DNA from: Psilocybe azurescens
Lineage: Eukaryota > Basidiomycota > Agaricomycetes > Agaricales > Agrocybaceae
DNA length: 25,463 nt
Assembly: GCA_023853785.1 (NCBI GenBank)
Contig: JAJIRX010000165.1
Location: forward strand, 1-25,463
Reading direction: 5' to 3'
A model generated the notes under the pieces. It was given only the letters and a program-made list of their open reading frames with translations. It searched no databases and was not told the origin of the DNA. How positions within the stretch are numbered: position 1 is the stretch's first letter; the number at the start of each line of letters is the position of its first letter. Shown piece after piece: positions 1 through 9,197 of this stretch. Position numbers and translations under genes: made by a program.

Positions 1-1002
1 GGAGAAGCTGAAGCGGTGGGGAGATCTTCACTGGGAACATCAGCCACAAGGCAACCAGGGAGGACCTCGTATTAGAATGGTTAGAATCTCGTACATAGTT
101 AGTAGAACACATCATGGGCGCGGGATAAGAAGTCTGATCCAAAAATAGCCTCGAGCGTTAAGAACTTCGGAGATAGAATGCACTGTAACAGGAACTGGTT
201 GTAAACAGTCCCTATAAGTTTTGCAACCCTTTTAAGTTGTCCATGTAAATGAAATATCAAAATTCGAGTTAACAAAAGACACATGCATGAGCCGCAGATG
301 GTATATCGACGATGTAGACGGCGCGCAAAGGCCCGAGAATATTTGAACTTTTATAGTTGCAAACAAAATGAAGAGCCACATGGTCCCGACGATCAAGGAC
401 AGAGCTTGTCGTGCGAGAATCAACCAGCAGGTCCCTAAGACTGATAAAAGAAACCAAAGGGGTTCAGCGTTCAGGCCAGCAAAGGGGGGTGTCACAATAC
501 CGATGAGAACTAAGTTTTCGTGCTTTCATAGAATGATCGTAGACATATACACACTCTGTCAAACATCCTTTCACCACCTTTAGCACGCATGGGCTAATCT
601 TTTCCCTTTGCATAAATCGAGGCTCAGCGAAAAATTGCGTCAATAACGTTTGAGCGACTCGAATACTATTGAGTCGACCAGGCCGGTTCATTCAGACGAT
701 AGCGTGCAACGACGCCATTATTCTCTGCGTTAGCGTCCGAATGAAGGAGCGTCTCCTTTGCATTCTCGAGATTGGGAATTGAATGCAGTTGGCATCACTT
801 CCGCCTATGCTTTTAGCCACGCTAAGTCCTGTCTTATCGAGCTCAAAAAAGATGCAAGCATCTTGTAGTAGATAAATGCTAGAGCTTGTGTGACGGATAG
901 TCAGATGAAAATGTGCAAAGTGCCAGCTGGGTAGTGAGCGTGGAGATTTAATAACCTATATTAAGCATTGGTTACAACGGTCATTATACGACTATTCGCC
1001 TC
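1..1002 (-). other. Gene-poor left edge; weak candidate membrane-protein fragment on minus strand
   Basis: No gene is firmly supported here. On the minus strand, roughly 495 down to 99, overlapping frames give a stretch with two hydrophobic segments (around LWFLLSVLGTCWLI and LSLIVGTMWLFILFATIKV). In another frame this is followed by a short tail that looks protein-like (VYNQFLLQCILSPKFLTLE). The pieces could be exons of one small membrane protein, but I found no convincing start codon, splice chain or family. The stretch from 700 to 1002 shows nothing beyond the downstream flank of the snurportin gene. This is a weak guess and could be noise. Confidence 0.2.
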
Positions 1003-2893
1003 TCAAACATCCATATCAACGTCACTGCTATTGCCGGTTTCGCTAGATCTAGAACCTCCCGCACCTTGGGTGTTTACCACCAGTTCACCGGTAATGTTTG
1101 TTGGACCAGCGTTTGCACCACCAGAAAGTCGTATGGCCATTTGTCTTCGCACTAGCCCGGATGGTCGGAATAAGCAAAAAATCGGCGTGAACAGGGGTCA
1201 TAAGATCATCAAAGATGGATAAAATAGTTAACAAGGGTGACATACCTTTGGAACAAATCTAAAGGTCCCTCCGAGGATATTATAGAGTTCGCAAATACAT
1301 TTTGTGCCTCGGGTCTACTATCATCGTATACACCCTCGTTTTTGTCCACATCATATCCTCGAATAGAAATCCAGCTACTCAAGGGACTTGTCCCAGGCCC
1401 ATAGCTTGCCTCAGCTACATAGAGCAACATTCCATCCGGTTGGACACGAGTCTGCGTCGAAGTGAGGACCATCTGAGGTTGGAGTGGAACCCGTGGGTGG
1501 GACAACGAGATCATTTCTGAGACCGAAGGCTCAACATCCATACCACCTTCTCCAAGTCCATATCCGTTGGTTGAGATAGGCATCGGAACAGATACACCGA
1601 CCTCCTGCCATGTCCTCGCAGCTGGTATAATTTCGTTATCTAGAGATGAGAGTATCGTGTTAGCATGGTAAGGGACAGGAACAAAAGTCGTGGGGTAAGG
1701 AAAGTGATATTTTTGGAAAGGTTCTGTATATGTCGACGTCGAGGCTTGTTGACTGACCAGAAAGTTTATTGAAGACGGAGGTGATGTCTGGGCCAGTTCA
1801 GCGAGACGGGTATCACGCCACCAGAACCTATGGATGGTAGTGAGAATCCCACGCTTGAAGCATCAAAGAGAGTGGACCTACCGAAAACCTGCCTCAGATT
1901 CCGCCACATCTTGACCCTTCCACTTGACGACATCAAGAACGTGTAAGATCCCATTTTCGCGCCATTTATCGTCTAAGATGCAGTTCAGAACTGTGAGGGG
2001 TGGCAGCGCAGACGGAAAACGCGGGAGAAGAGTTTTCCCAGAAGCCGCGATCGCAAGGTAGTATTAAGTACTAGATTATAAATCCACAGCCGACATTTCT
2101 TTCAGTGTTACAAAGTTTATTGTGCGGGAAAGGGACGCACCAACACCTGCCACACCCGCCGATTGTTGCGTTACTGCAGGACATCTCTTTCCTACTGGAA
2201 CAGGAGCGACAGCCACTCAGCCACTCTCAAGATCACTCGGCAATCCATCACGATATGCATAAGATTCGTCCTGGTTGTTCAAAGGAGAGCAGTTCCAAGG
2301 ATTGTCGGCGCTCATTTCAAGAAGTTCGGCGTACATACATCGATCGGCCCATTTGCTGGCCTTTTTCGCTCGTCGCTTTTGTTTATTGGCACTTCCTCCT
2401 TGTGATTTCTTTTTGTTTGTGGGTTTTGTGGTGTCTTCAATGCCAATCAGAGAGTCGACATTCACGAGTGGATGTGATATCGCTGTGACATGCGCATTGT
2501 TTGTGTTGATTGTATTCGTCATTGCGAGTGGCGAAATATCCTCATCGTGAAATCCTGGTTGAAGCATAGAAGCATACACCATCCGATGTGCCCAAGTTAA
2601 GACCAGCGAAGAGATCAAGTTGCCGTGCTGAGTCGAATTTGTTCGCTCTTCGCTATTTTCGCGGTTTTAATAAGTTTATGGTGTTGATGTCAGAGTTAAA
2701 TACTGCAAAGTCGAGGGAAGATGACTAACGCGTTTCTGTTCCTCGAGCGCCTACTTTGTAATGCAGTATCAAAAGCGGTGTCATATTAAATGGATAAAGA
2801 GTATACCTTGTTTCTTCTCGCTTCTTGTGATGCAAGTTTATCCCTGATAGCTGTGGGAGGTAGTTTGTAAGATATCTTTCTATTGGAGGACAT
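1003..2893 (-). CDS. Snurportin-1 (m3G-cap snRNP import adaptor), with an in-frame TGA and a 1-nt frameshift
   Basis: Snurportin-1 binds the trimethylguanosine cap of assembled spliceosomal snRNPs and carries them into the nucleus with importin beta. Exon 1 (2807-2893) starts at MSSNRKISYKL and opens a basic importin-beta-binding region. It continues through a 21-nt exon (2730-2750, ALEEQKR) into the exon beginning at 2652, which has the family signature FDSARQLDLFA. The cap-binding domain follows: VAVAPVPVGKRC, NTTLRSRLLGK, LDDKWRENGILHVLDVVKWKG, then after an intron FWWRDTRLAEL, and finally PDGMLLYVAEASYGPGTSPL-SSW. The last Trp should match the cap-stacking Trp of the human protein. The final exon ends in SSDVDMDV-stop at 1003. 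Lesions: TGA at 2217-2219 where the family has Trp (ESG-W-VAV), and one base short in the run at 2033-2036 (LLGK to TLLPRF changes frame). All other joins are in frame, so this is either a very young pseudogene or sequence error. Identity is firm; functionality is open. Confidence 0.85.
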
Positions 2894-3365
2894 GATAAAG
2901 TGAGTGTCGTTCGACAACGACCTAAGCTTAAGGCTACAACGACCCCAAAACGAAACTAGATCCATCACGTGTGTTATTATAATCCGAATTGGCTATCGGC
3001 ATCTACCGACCACCCAATCGTACGCGTAAACGTTAACGTTGAAACGTGTACTGCTTACTAGTAACTTGAAGTATTGAACTTCGAACTTATCTACAAAACC
3101 TAGCAAATGTCGTAACCGCCTCTGTGACATATATGCACGGTAAAGATAACACCCACGCGATGCCTTCTCCACGAAACACGCCTCCAAACCATCGAAGTCT
3201 GGCAGTTCTTTATATTTCGAGATTCAAGCTGGCTGCTGAACCCGCCAAAAATTGTTAAGATCGACAAAACACACATCCAATTAATTATACTGAAGTGCGA
3301 TTTTAATTCATGAGTACATCCGCTATACCACAAATACAACTACGAAGAACAGCAAAAAATCCAGC
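2894..3365. other. Intergenic: snurportin upstream region and CmcJ-like downstream flank
   Basis: Both neighbours are on the minus strand, so this about 470-bp gap holds the presumed promoter of the snurportin gene and the 3' flank of the CmcJ-like gene. Short open frames are present on the minus strand, but none shows splice-linked coding character. I saw no RNA gene or repeat. Confidence 0.5.
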
Positions 3366-4320
3366 CTAATCGTAAAAGACAAGCGACCTTAGTTCGATTG
3401 ATTCTCTCGGAGCCGTTCCATCAGGCGTGGAAGGGTCCTTAAATCCTGTGTGTGGAGTGAATACTGCAACACTTCCATCTTGGATAGAATCAAAACTAAA
3501 GGAAAGTTGGTTAGTCTCCTTACTATGCGAGATTAAAGCATCTCACCATTTAATCAACACAATTTCGTCCGGAGTCATCCCGCGAAGATACTTCCACTTG
3601 TGATTTTCGTTGTACTTGACTCCGAGAGTTTCACCCTCGCGGTCGGGAATATGAGAGCCACAGGAACAATATCTGCTACCCCGACACTTCTGTGGTCGCA
3701 GAGAGCTAGGGGCCAGTCGAGGGCGGGGTGGTGGATGGGACGCCAAAGGTTGATTATTTGAAAGCGCTTCTCGAGGAGCTTCGGAACATCAGAGGCTGGT
3801 AGATGACGATGCACACGAGCGATAGAGGCTGGAGAGGACTGGTCGACGTGCACTTGAGAGACAGGGCCGCTGAGTGATTTCTGTTCGGGGCTGCGTTTGC
3901 GGATGGCTTCGCACAGTTTAAGTGAGATTGGTGTGTACGACGAGTATGTTGAGATAAAGAGGGTACGTACTGTGATCAAATATCTCTACCCGGGTAGCCC
4001 CTGTCAATTTCTTGATAAGCTCGACGCTCTCAGGGTAGTATTCAGCCTTTATCTCTTCGTCGTTGGCGAAGGACATGTGCTTTGAAGTGTGCTGGAAGTA
4101 CTGGAAGCCCGTTTTATCCAGAGACACCATGTCCTCTCTACCGCGCAGGTTCTCAATGACGACGTTAAACCTTTCCTCGGAGTTCCAGTTCCTCTCCACA
4201 CTGCGGTTGCCAGTCGCAAGATCTGTGATAACCTTTTGGTACGCTTTCCCTCCGTCGTCAGGGGGGAGTGAAGTAAGAGAGTGTTGTGGTTACAGAGGCT
4301 GGGGAAGTTAGTCCGGGCAT
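3366..4320 (-). CDS. CmcJ/AsaB-like non-heme iron oxidoreductase, two homopolymer frameshifts
   Basis: This belongs to the fungal family related to cephamycin CmcJ, AsaB and the GA4-desaturase-like proteins, often annotated as methyltransferase, hydroxylase or desaturase. The substrate cannot be told from sequence. There are three exons: 3971-4320, 3547-3906 and 3366-3495 (introns 3907-3970 and 3496-3546). Exon 1 starts MPGLTSPASVTTTLSYFTPP and contains TGFQYFQHTSKHMSF and YYPESVELIKKLTGATRVEIFDH. Exon 2 has the likely metal-binding QVHVDQ (His-x-Asp), then IARVHRHLP and RFQIINLWRPIHHPALDWPLALCD. Exon 3 has VFTPHTGF (likely distal His) and RESIELRSLVFYD-stop, the usual family C-terminus. Joined length is about 279 aa, normal for the family. 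Frame breaks: one extra C in the run at 4261-4266 (FTPP to DDGGKAY) and one missing C at 3645-3647 (LIFP to DREGE). These two cancel in total length. Its neighbour is an NmrA-like fragment on the same strand; both families are common in secondary metabolism, so they may be remnants of one small cluster (inference). Confidence 0.85.
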
Positions 4321-4894
4321 TGATAAAGTGTAGTTCGGGTGTATGAGCAAGCCTGGAAGTTAGATCATTTATAATGTAAATCCATGCCGTATTCTCGAAA
4401 AGATGACCTAAGATCTATCACTAATGAGTGTGAGATTTGATGTGTTCATTGAGTACTTCAGGCTGAGGGACAACGCTTAATCATCATGATCAAATGTATT
4501 CGTAACAAATTTATGGAAATAAAGTGATGGCATTTATAATGGTACACAGCCGACTCGAAGCACAGTCGTTTTGAAGATAAAAGTGGAACTTGGTTTTTTG
4601 AGCCGTCCAAAACGTCATCTAACGTAGTTATTGGTGCATATCTTGCGGTCTAGAATCAGTTGATGATCACACTAGGACATGGGGCTGGCACAGCAGGTGG
4701 TAAGTAATCAAGTACCAGGCTCCCACAAATATGCTGATTAACCGAAGCACCCTGATCTCACCTAATCTTTCAATTTCGACTTAAGTCCGTTGGGCGTTGT
4801 CGTAGAAATAGAACAAGATTGAATGAGTACCCAGTTGACATTGATTCAGACTCGACTAGCTACATATTTATAGATGAGCATCATGATCACAAAT
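4321..4894. other. Intergenic between CmcJ-like and NmrA-like genes
   Basis: This AT-leaning stretch of about 570 bp contains only short open frames. It should hold the promoter of the CmcJ-like gene and the 3' flank of the NmrA-like fragment. The open frame on the plus strand from 4819 is antisense to the NmrA-like exon and is not treated as a gene. Confidence 0.5.
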
Positions 4895-5300
4895 TTATCT
4901 CATCCATAGCCCTCGATTATCCTGAATGTAGTCTGCTAACGTTTGCTTGCCCACAAATTTGCGGTCTTCACATTCATAAAAGAACTTTTCCTCTCCTCCT
5001 TCCGAAATCAAATTCTCCACACGAGCTAGATGAGCGGCGTATTCAGGGCTCAGGAAATATTCGAATGCTTCCGCTTGCTGCAGGACTGACTTCCTTCTAT
5101 GCGTAATTTTTCGTCCTACAACAGAGGAAATCAGTTTGGTAACCTGTCAGTTTGTCCGAATTAGCACTTCCAATCGTTCCAAAATAAAGTGGTGTATCAT
5201 GCGATTTGCTTGCCTCATCATATGAATAAAGTTCGGGCCCAATGACGAAAATATCCTTGTTGAGGCTGTCTTTTGCTGTCAAAGCAAAGTCGCCAATGTT
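4895..5300 (-). pseudogene. NmrA-like NAD(P)-binding protein, C-terminal part only (5' truncated)
   Basis: NmrA-like proteins are atypical short-chain-dehydrogenase-fold proteins that bind NAD(P); relatives include festuclavine-dehydrogenase-type enzymes. Only the C-terminal third is present. The upstream exon (5214 to about 5300) reads NIGDFALTAKDSLNKD then IFVIGPELYSYDE, matching the family's DIGDFA...GPELYSYD segment. After a 70-nt intron (5144-5213) the last exon (4895-5143) reads VTKLISSVVGRKITHRRKS, FLSPEYAAHLARVENLIS and KQTLADYIQDNRGLW, then stop. The intron begins GC rather than GT (GAG|GCAAGC...ACAG), a known minor class. The N-terminal Rossmann part with the glycine motif is absent. 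Upstream sequence on this strand is the antisense of an EMC1 fragment, so the gene was cut by a rearrangement at about 5289-5300. Both remaining exons are otherwise open, so the break may be recent. Confidence 0.75.
5144..5213 (-). other. GC-AG intron in the NmrA-like fragment
   Basis: The intron begins GCAAGC after GAG and ends GACAG. It has a branch-like CTAAT about 16 nt before the end. Removing exactly these 70 nt joins SYDE to VTKLISSVVG in frame as the family expects. A GT donor with this fit is not available nearby. Confidence 0.6.
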
Positions 5301-5527
5301 CAAAGATCATCACGTCGCCTGCCCTCTTGGGGTCGACCTCGCTCTTGTTTGGGTATGGGCTCGACATGTTCCTCACGCGCGTCGCTCCGTCCAACACTTT
5401 CGATGTGCTCAGTGAGGACTTCAACAAGGTCCAACTTGTATTGACCGTCACCGGGCTACTTGCTGCTATCCTGATCACCCGGCCGATGGTCAAGAGGAAG
5501 AGCTTGAAGGAGAAGTGGTATAATTAG
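5289..5527 (+). pseudogene. EMC1 C-terminal fragment (last exon only)
   Basis: EMC1 is the large membrane-anchored subunit of the ER membrane protein complex, which inserts and folds membrane proteins. This fragment encodes only its extreme C-terminus: KIITSPALLGSTSLLFGYG, LDMFLTRVAPSNTFDVLSED, then the final transmembrane helix VQLVLTVTGLLAAILI and the basic tail RPMVKRKSLKEKWYN-stop. The coding part is open and clean. It starts at the exon boundary-like GTCGCCAATG and has no upstream EMC1 sequence. The sequence immediately to the left is the antisense of the NmrA-like gene. A second, slightly deleted copy of the same segment, including its 3' flank, lies at 7994-8284. It cannot make a working protein alone. 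Confidence 0.8.
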
Positions 5528-5598
5528 TTAGACTTGTTCTGATACTTAAAAAATCAATTGATGATAATTGTATCGACTTTAAAAATCTATCATTTTGG
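5289..5598 (+). repeat. Duplicated EMC1 3' end, copy A (partner 7994-8284)
   Basis: About 300 bp in direct orientation are shared with 7994-8284, from GTCGCCAATG to CTATCATTTTGG. The last about 60 coding bases through the stop and first 3'-flank bases are almost identical (AGAGGAAGAGCTTGAAGG, GTGGTATAATTAGTTAGAC). The 3' flank is also shared, so this was a DNA-level duplication and not a spliced-RNA copy. Copy A keeps about 20 bases in two short blocks that copy B has lost. Confidence 0.85.
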
Positions 5599-5929
5599 GA
5601 GGGACCCCATCCCGACTCCAAAAATCACACCTCCCATCCCCAAAAAACAATCTCCCAAAAGAAAACCTAAAAAACCATCCAGACGTCGAAACATAAATGG
5701 AGTGAAATGAAAGGATCCTCCCCAACACAAGCCGACTCAATGTACGCAGGCCGGACGGATGCGCGCGGCTGGCTGGCTGTGGCGAGGTAGTTCTGGGATC
5801 ATGTTGTTCAGGTGCGTTTGGAGTGTTTTTGCTTCGTTTTTCCTGTTTTCACCGTTTCGCGTCGTGCTCACATTAGTATGCACACATCACACAGAATGCA
5901 GCCGCACACGTATTCGCCGTCCAAGCTTA
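5528..5929. other. Spacer between the two EMC1 pieces
   Basis: This stretch holds the rest of the duplicated 3' flank (to about 5598), then A- and C-rich sequence with runs such as CCCCAAAAAACAA. From about 5745 the base composition changes to GC-rich, like the following EMC1 relic. I could not match 5745-5929 to a specific part of EMC1, though it may be degraded coding sequence from it. Confidence 0.4.
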
Positions 5930-8213
5930 GGCTCAACTCCAACAAGGAGCAATGGCAGCGGCGGAAGGGTGCCCGTTCGCGTTCGGCTTCGATACGCGCG
6001 CGCACGGAGTGTTAAGTCATGTACGTTCTTTTTCTTTTATTTTCTCTCCTTTCTCCGTCTTCCTTTTTTCTTCCTCTCCATTGCAACTTTAACGTTTAAC
6101 TCTAACTTATTCCTCCAACTCGCAACACACAGGTTGCCCTAGATGAACCCACACGGCCACCCCACACACGAACTCGCACGCATGGCTGCTCGTGACGACG
6201 ACCACGGGCGCGGTCCAGCTCTGGTCCTCCTCCAGTGCAAACACCGCAGGCAGGTTCGGGGTGCGCAAGTGCGCTTCTATTCTCCTTCTTGTTTTTTTAA
6301 TATGGAGAATTGACGCACGCATACGTACGCGACAGGATTTCCCGCAATACGTCGTCCACTTTGTGAGGCGCTTCATTTCAGGATCATCTCCTGCATTTCC
6401 TTCAACGCCACATCCGCCAACTACAAGCTGCTCTCCAACGTCGCCACCCCTCTTCCTCCCCTCTCTTCCTCCTCTCTCACCACCGCCACCACCCTCACCA
6501 GCGACGCCTTCGGCTTCCGTTAGCTCCTCATATCTGAAACGCTCTTCGGCACGCCTTTTCTGGCGCGATCGTCTGGAGTAGGGTCCTCGGGATGGGATGG
6601 GTGGGCAAAGCGGGTGGGGGGACGAGTTGTACCGGTGAAGTTGTTTGTTGTTAGGGGGTTGTGGATTTGGATTTGGATGAGGGAGAGGGAGAAGGGAAAA
6701 GGAGGAGGGGACTGGAGGTGGTGCTTGTTAGGCAGAGGAGGGCTGATAATGTGCGTTTCCGCTGTGGTCTTGATTCTGGTCTTCTTCATGTGGTGCTGAC
6801 TGTTTCATTTGGCTTTGGCTTTGGCTTTGGCTTTGGTGTGATATGATAGTCACTGGCGGACACAGTCATATTCCACATCAACACGCTCACAGGCGAGGAC
6901 GCTAGGCCTCCGCAGGCCCAATCACCCATCCAAGCGGAATTGGAATTGGAAAGCGAAAACAGGGAAGGGAAAACGGACGACGGGGGCGTGCTGGAAGGAA
7001 AGGACGTCGTCTCGGGCCCACTCGCCGAGGAGTATCTGCTGAACGCGGAGGATAGGAAGATCGTAGTGGTGTTGTTGGATGAGTTTTTGCAGGTGGATTT
7101 TTGTTCCTCCTTCCTTCCATCGCCGCATAAAACTCAACAAACAACATACCCCACCCACCCAAAGGCATACCTATATCTCGACACCCCCGCCACACAATCC
7201 ATATTCGCCGGCTCCCTCAGCTCACCTTCCCGCTGCGCACGAACGTGGACATACGGAACCGTGTCGTCAACCACAAGATTGCTCTGCCGCCCAAGACCCA
7301 GAGCCACCACTGCGCAGTCGCGCACCCCGTCTGGGCCCTGCCGTTCGCGGAAGGCGAGGACGTGCAGGCGCCCGCGGGCAGGGGAAAGGGAAAGGGCAAG
7401 ATGAGGGCGCGGCGAGCTTGGGCAAGGTGTTGGGTTCGCGGAGGACGCTGTATAAGTATTTGGACGAGCGAGTATTTGTAGTGAGGACTGTTGCGAGGAA
7501 GAGCGCGAATGTGGGCGAAGTGAATGTGATGTGTGGGGTGTATGTTGTGGAAGGTGCTAAGGGCACTGTGGTTTATCACGCAGAGGTGAAAGTTGCTGCT
7601 GCTGCTTTTGTGGGCGGTAGACCAGGAACAGGCGCAAGCGCAGGTGCAGGAACGGGTGGTTGCGATGCGAAGACGAGCCTGGTGGAGAACTGGCTCATGT
7701 ATCATGAATTACTATGAGAGCGAGATCGCAGGCGGGGAGCGTGGGTGGTGCGAAGGGGTGTCGGATGGTCAGTGTCGAGTTTTACGAGGGCAACAAGCCA
7801 GATGATATGATCGAGAGGTGCCCGCGCCGCCCGTCGCTCAAGACGACGGCTGAAGAGCAGGAGTTCCTTATCCAGTACGATCTTCTAATCTGAAGCGGGT
7901 ATTGTCCCACAACTACGATGTAGGCCTTCCTTCCTCCTTCATCCCCATATTTATTCATATCGCTTGACTGTTATCACGTTCACCTTGATACAGGTCGCCA
8001 ATGTCTAAAAGATCATCACTTCGCCCGCGCACTTGGAGTCGACCTCACTCGTGTTTGCATATGGGCTAGACATGTTCCTCACACGCGTCGCACCATCGAT
8101 GTGCTCAGCAAAAGGTCCAGCTTGTATTAACCTTCACTGAACTGCTTGCTGCTATCCTGATCACCCGGCTGATGGTCAAGAGGAAGAGCTTGAAGGAGAA
8201 GTGGTATAATTAG
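5930..8213 (+). pseudogene. EMC1 pseudogene, C-terminal half with introns, several frame breaks and an internal deletion
   Basis: Successive plus-strand segments match the C-terminal half of EMC1, in order but in changing frames: FAFGFDTRAHGVLSH (near 5970), THGLLVTTT-GAVQLW (6190), DFPQYVVHFVRRFISG (6330), SANYKLLSNVATPLPP (6410), DAFGFR-stop-LLISETLFG (6505), SGAIVWSRVLGMGW (6560), VVLVRQRRADN (6720), ADTVIFHINTLTGEDA (6855), EEYLLNAEDRKIVVVLLDEF (7030), DTPATQSIFAGSLS (7180), VVNHKIALPPKTQ (7265), LGKVLGSRRTLYKYL (7420), CGVYVVEGAKGTVVYHAEVK (7530), SLVENWLMYH (7678), then VSVEFYEGNKPDDMIE and EEQEFLIQY (7760-7880), and the terminal exon (7994-8213). Introns are still in place (for example 6750-6849, ending TGATATGATAG). 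Lesions: TAG for Gln near 6520, frameshifts near 6190, 6560, 7217 and 7705, loss of roughly 70 codons after DDMIER, and two short deletions in the last exon. Larger losses and stops make this a genuine pseudogene. An intact EMC1 should exist elsewhere, since EMC1 is normally present as a conserved single gene. Confidence 0.85.
6805..6836. repeat. Short tandem repeat (TTTGGC)n in an EMC1 relic intron
   Basis: Five or so copies of a six-base unit, TTTGGC or equivalently GGCTTT, lie inside the intron between RRADN and LADTVIF. It is a simple microsatellite with no evident function. Confidence 0.8.
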
Positions 8214-8284
8214 TTAGACTTGTTCAGATACGTGAAAAATCAATCGACGATAATTGGATCGACTTTAAAACACTATCATTTTGG
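7994..8284 (+). repeat. Duplicated EMC1 3' end, copy B (partner 5289-5598)
   Basis: Direct repeat of 5289-5598. Compared with copy A it lacks about ten bases of the CCAACACTTT stretch and about ten of GAGGACTTCA, which break the frame between TRVAP and VQLVL. After the last EMC1 codons both copies continue with TAGTTAGACTTGTTC and a similar 3' flank. It sits at the natural end of the long EMC1 relic, so it is the copy in original gene context. Confidence 0.85.
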
Positions 8285-8351
8285 CAGGGCTATTTTCAGC
8301 TTTATACAACTTTCTAGATCTATACTTTCCACGTTGTTCGTACTGGCAGGG

Positions 8352-9197
8352 TTAGACGAATATTTCTCGTCTTCTGGTGATCTGGACTCCGGATGATTGA
8401 GCGAAGCTGAGAGCGCTGGGCTTTTGAGCCCGAGCTGTTACTGCTGCTATCTTATCTGATGAGAGACAACAAGAGCGGACGATCTCCATTACCAATTTCT
8501 CGAGCGTAAGGAAAGATGAAGGTTCGATCTCCTATGTGATACCGTAAGACACAAGAATCGCATGCTTATATGGGGTTTCGCGTACCTTTGAAAGCTTCGA
8601 GATGATTTGCTTATAGTCAGGAGTATCTGCAGATGTCGATTCGGTGTTTTCGTAGAAGGTGATGTTGATGACAATGCGCTGTTTCTCTTCTCTTTCAGGT
8701 GGGTTTACGCCAATTATGACAGGAAGGACGATGTCGTTGACGAAGACCTTCTTCGACGACAAGAAATGGGGTTTGCCCTTAACGATCGTGGAGTCGACCG
8801 AAAAACTGCTGGCGAGGAGTATCATCTTCGGTACGCCCAGCACAACCTGGACTTCCGAAGCCGCCTCCCCAGCCAGATCGAACGCCCGCTCGCTCACAGC
8901 TTGAATCAGGTCATCAGCATCTGCGAACCCTGTGTCTCCTTCCCCCTGCGGCTCGGACGACCTGGCTTTGATGAGATTGCTGATCGTCTTTGTAAGGTGG
9001 CCGTAGTGTACAGAGTCAAGGACGTTGTCGGACTCCCCAGAGGTTTTTAGGTACGACTCCTTCAAGTGGAGGTATACTGTGATCTCCACGGGCTGCGCAC
9101 GCGCTTTGCCCCACCAGTCGCGTCCGATATTGGCTGATACGCGGAGAGTGTCAACGAAGACAACGTCCGTTGTTGTAGGGAGATCGAGGTTAGGCAT
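8352..9197 (-). CDS. Dihydroneopterin aldolase (FolB) double domain, FOL1-like but without HPPK and DHPS
   Basis: The protein resembles the N-terminal part of fungal FOL1, the multifunctional folate-synthesis enzyme: two tandem FolB-type dihydroneopterin aldolase domains. FolB cleaves dihydroneopterin to hydroxymethyl-dihydropterin and glycolaldehyde. Exon 1 (8586-9197, 204 codons) starts MPNLDLPTTTDVVFVDTLRV. Domain 1 covers about residues 10-115 (VSANIGRDWWGKARAQPVEI). Domain 2 begins near residue 145 (KVFVNDIVLPVIIGVNPPER). A 54-nt intron (8532-8585) leads to exon 2 (8352-8531): SSFLTLEKLVMEIVR and SALSFAQSSGVQITRRR, then EIFV-stop. Total is 263 aa, all in frame. In typical fungal FOL1 the chain continues into pyrophosphokinase and pteroate synthase domains; here it ends just after the FolB fold. 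About 70 bp beyond the stop begins the duplicated EMC1 3' flank, so truncation by rearrangement is plausible. A free-standing functional FolB is the alternative. Confidence 0.88.

Noticed and set aside
968..1222. Plus-strand open frame of 84 codons
   Set aside because: It is antisense to the last snurportin exon, which ends in frame at 1003.
6107..7705. Long minus-strand open frames opposite the EMC1 relic (for example 6107-6376, 7217-7705)
   Set aside because: GC-rich sequence gives long antisense frames. All recognisable protein similarity lies on the plus strand.
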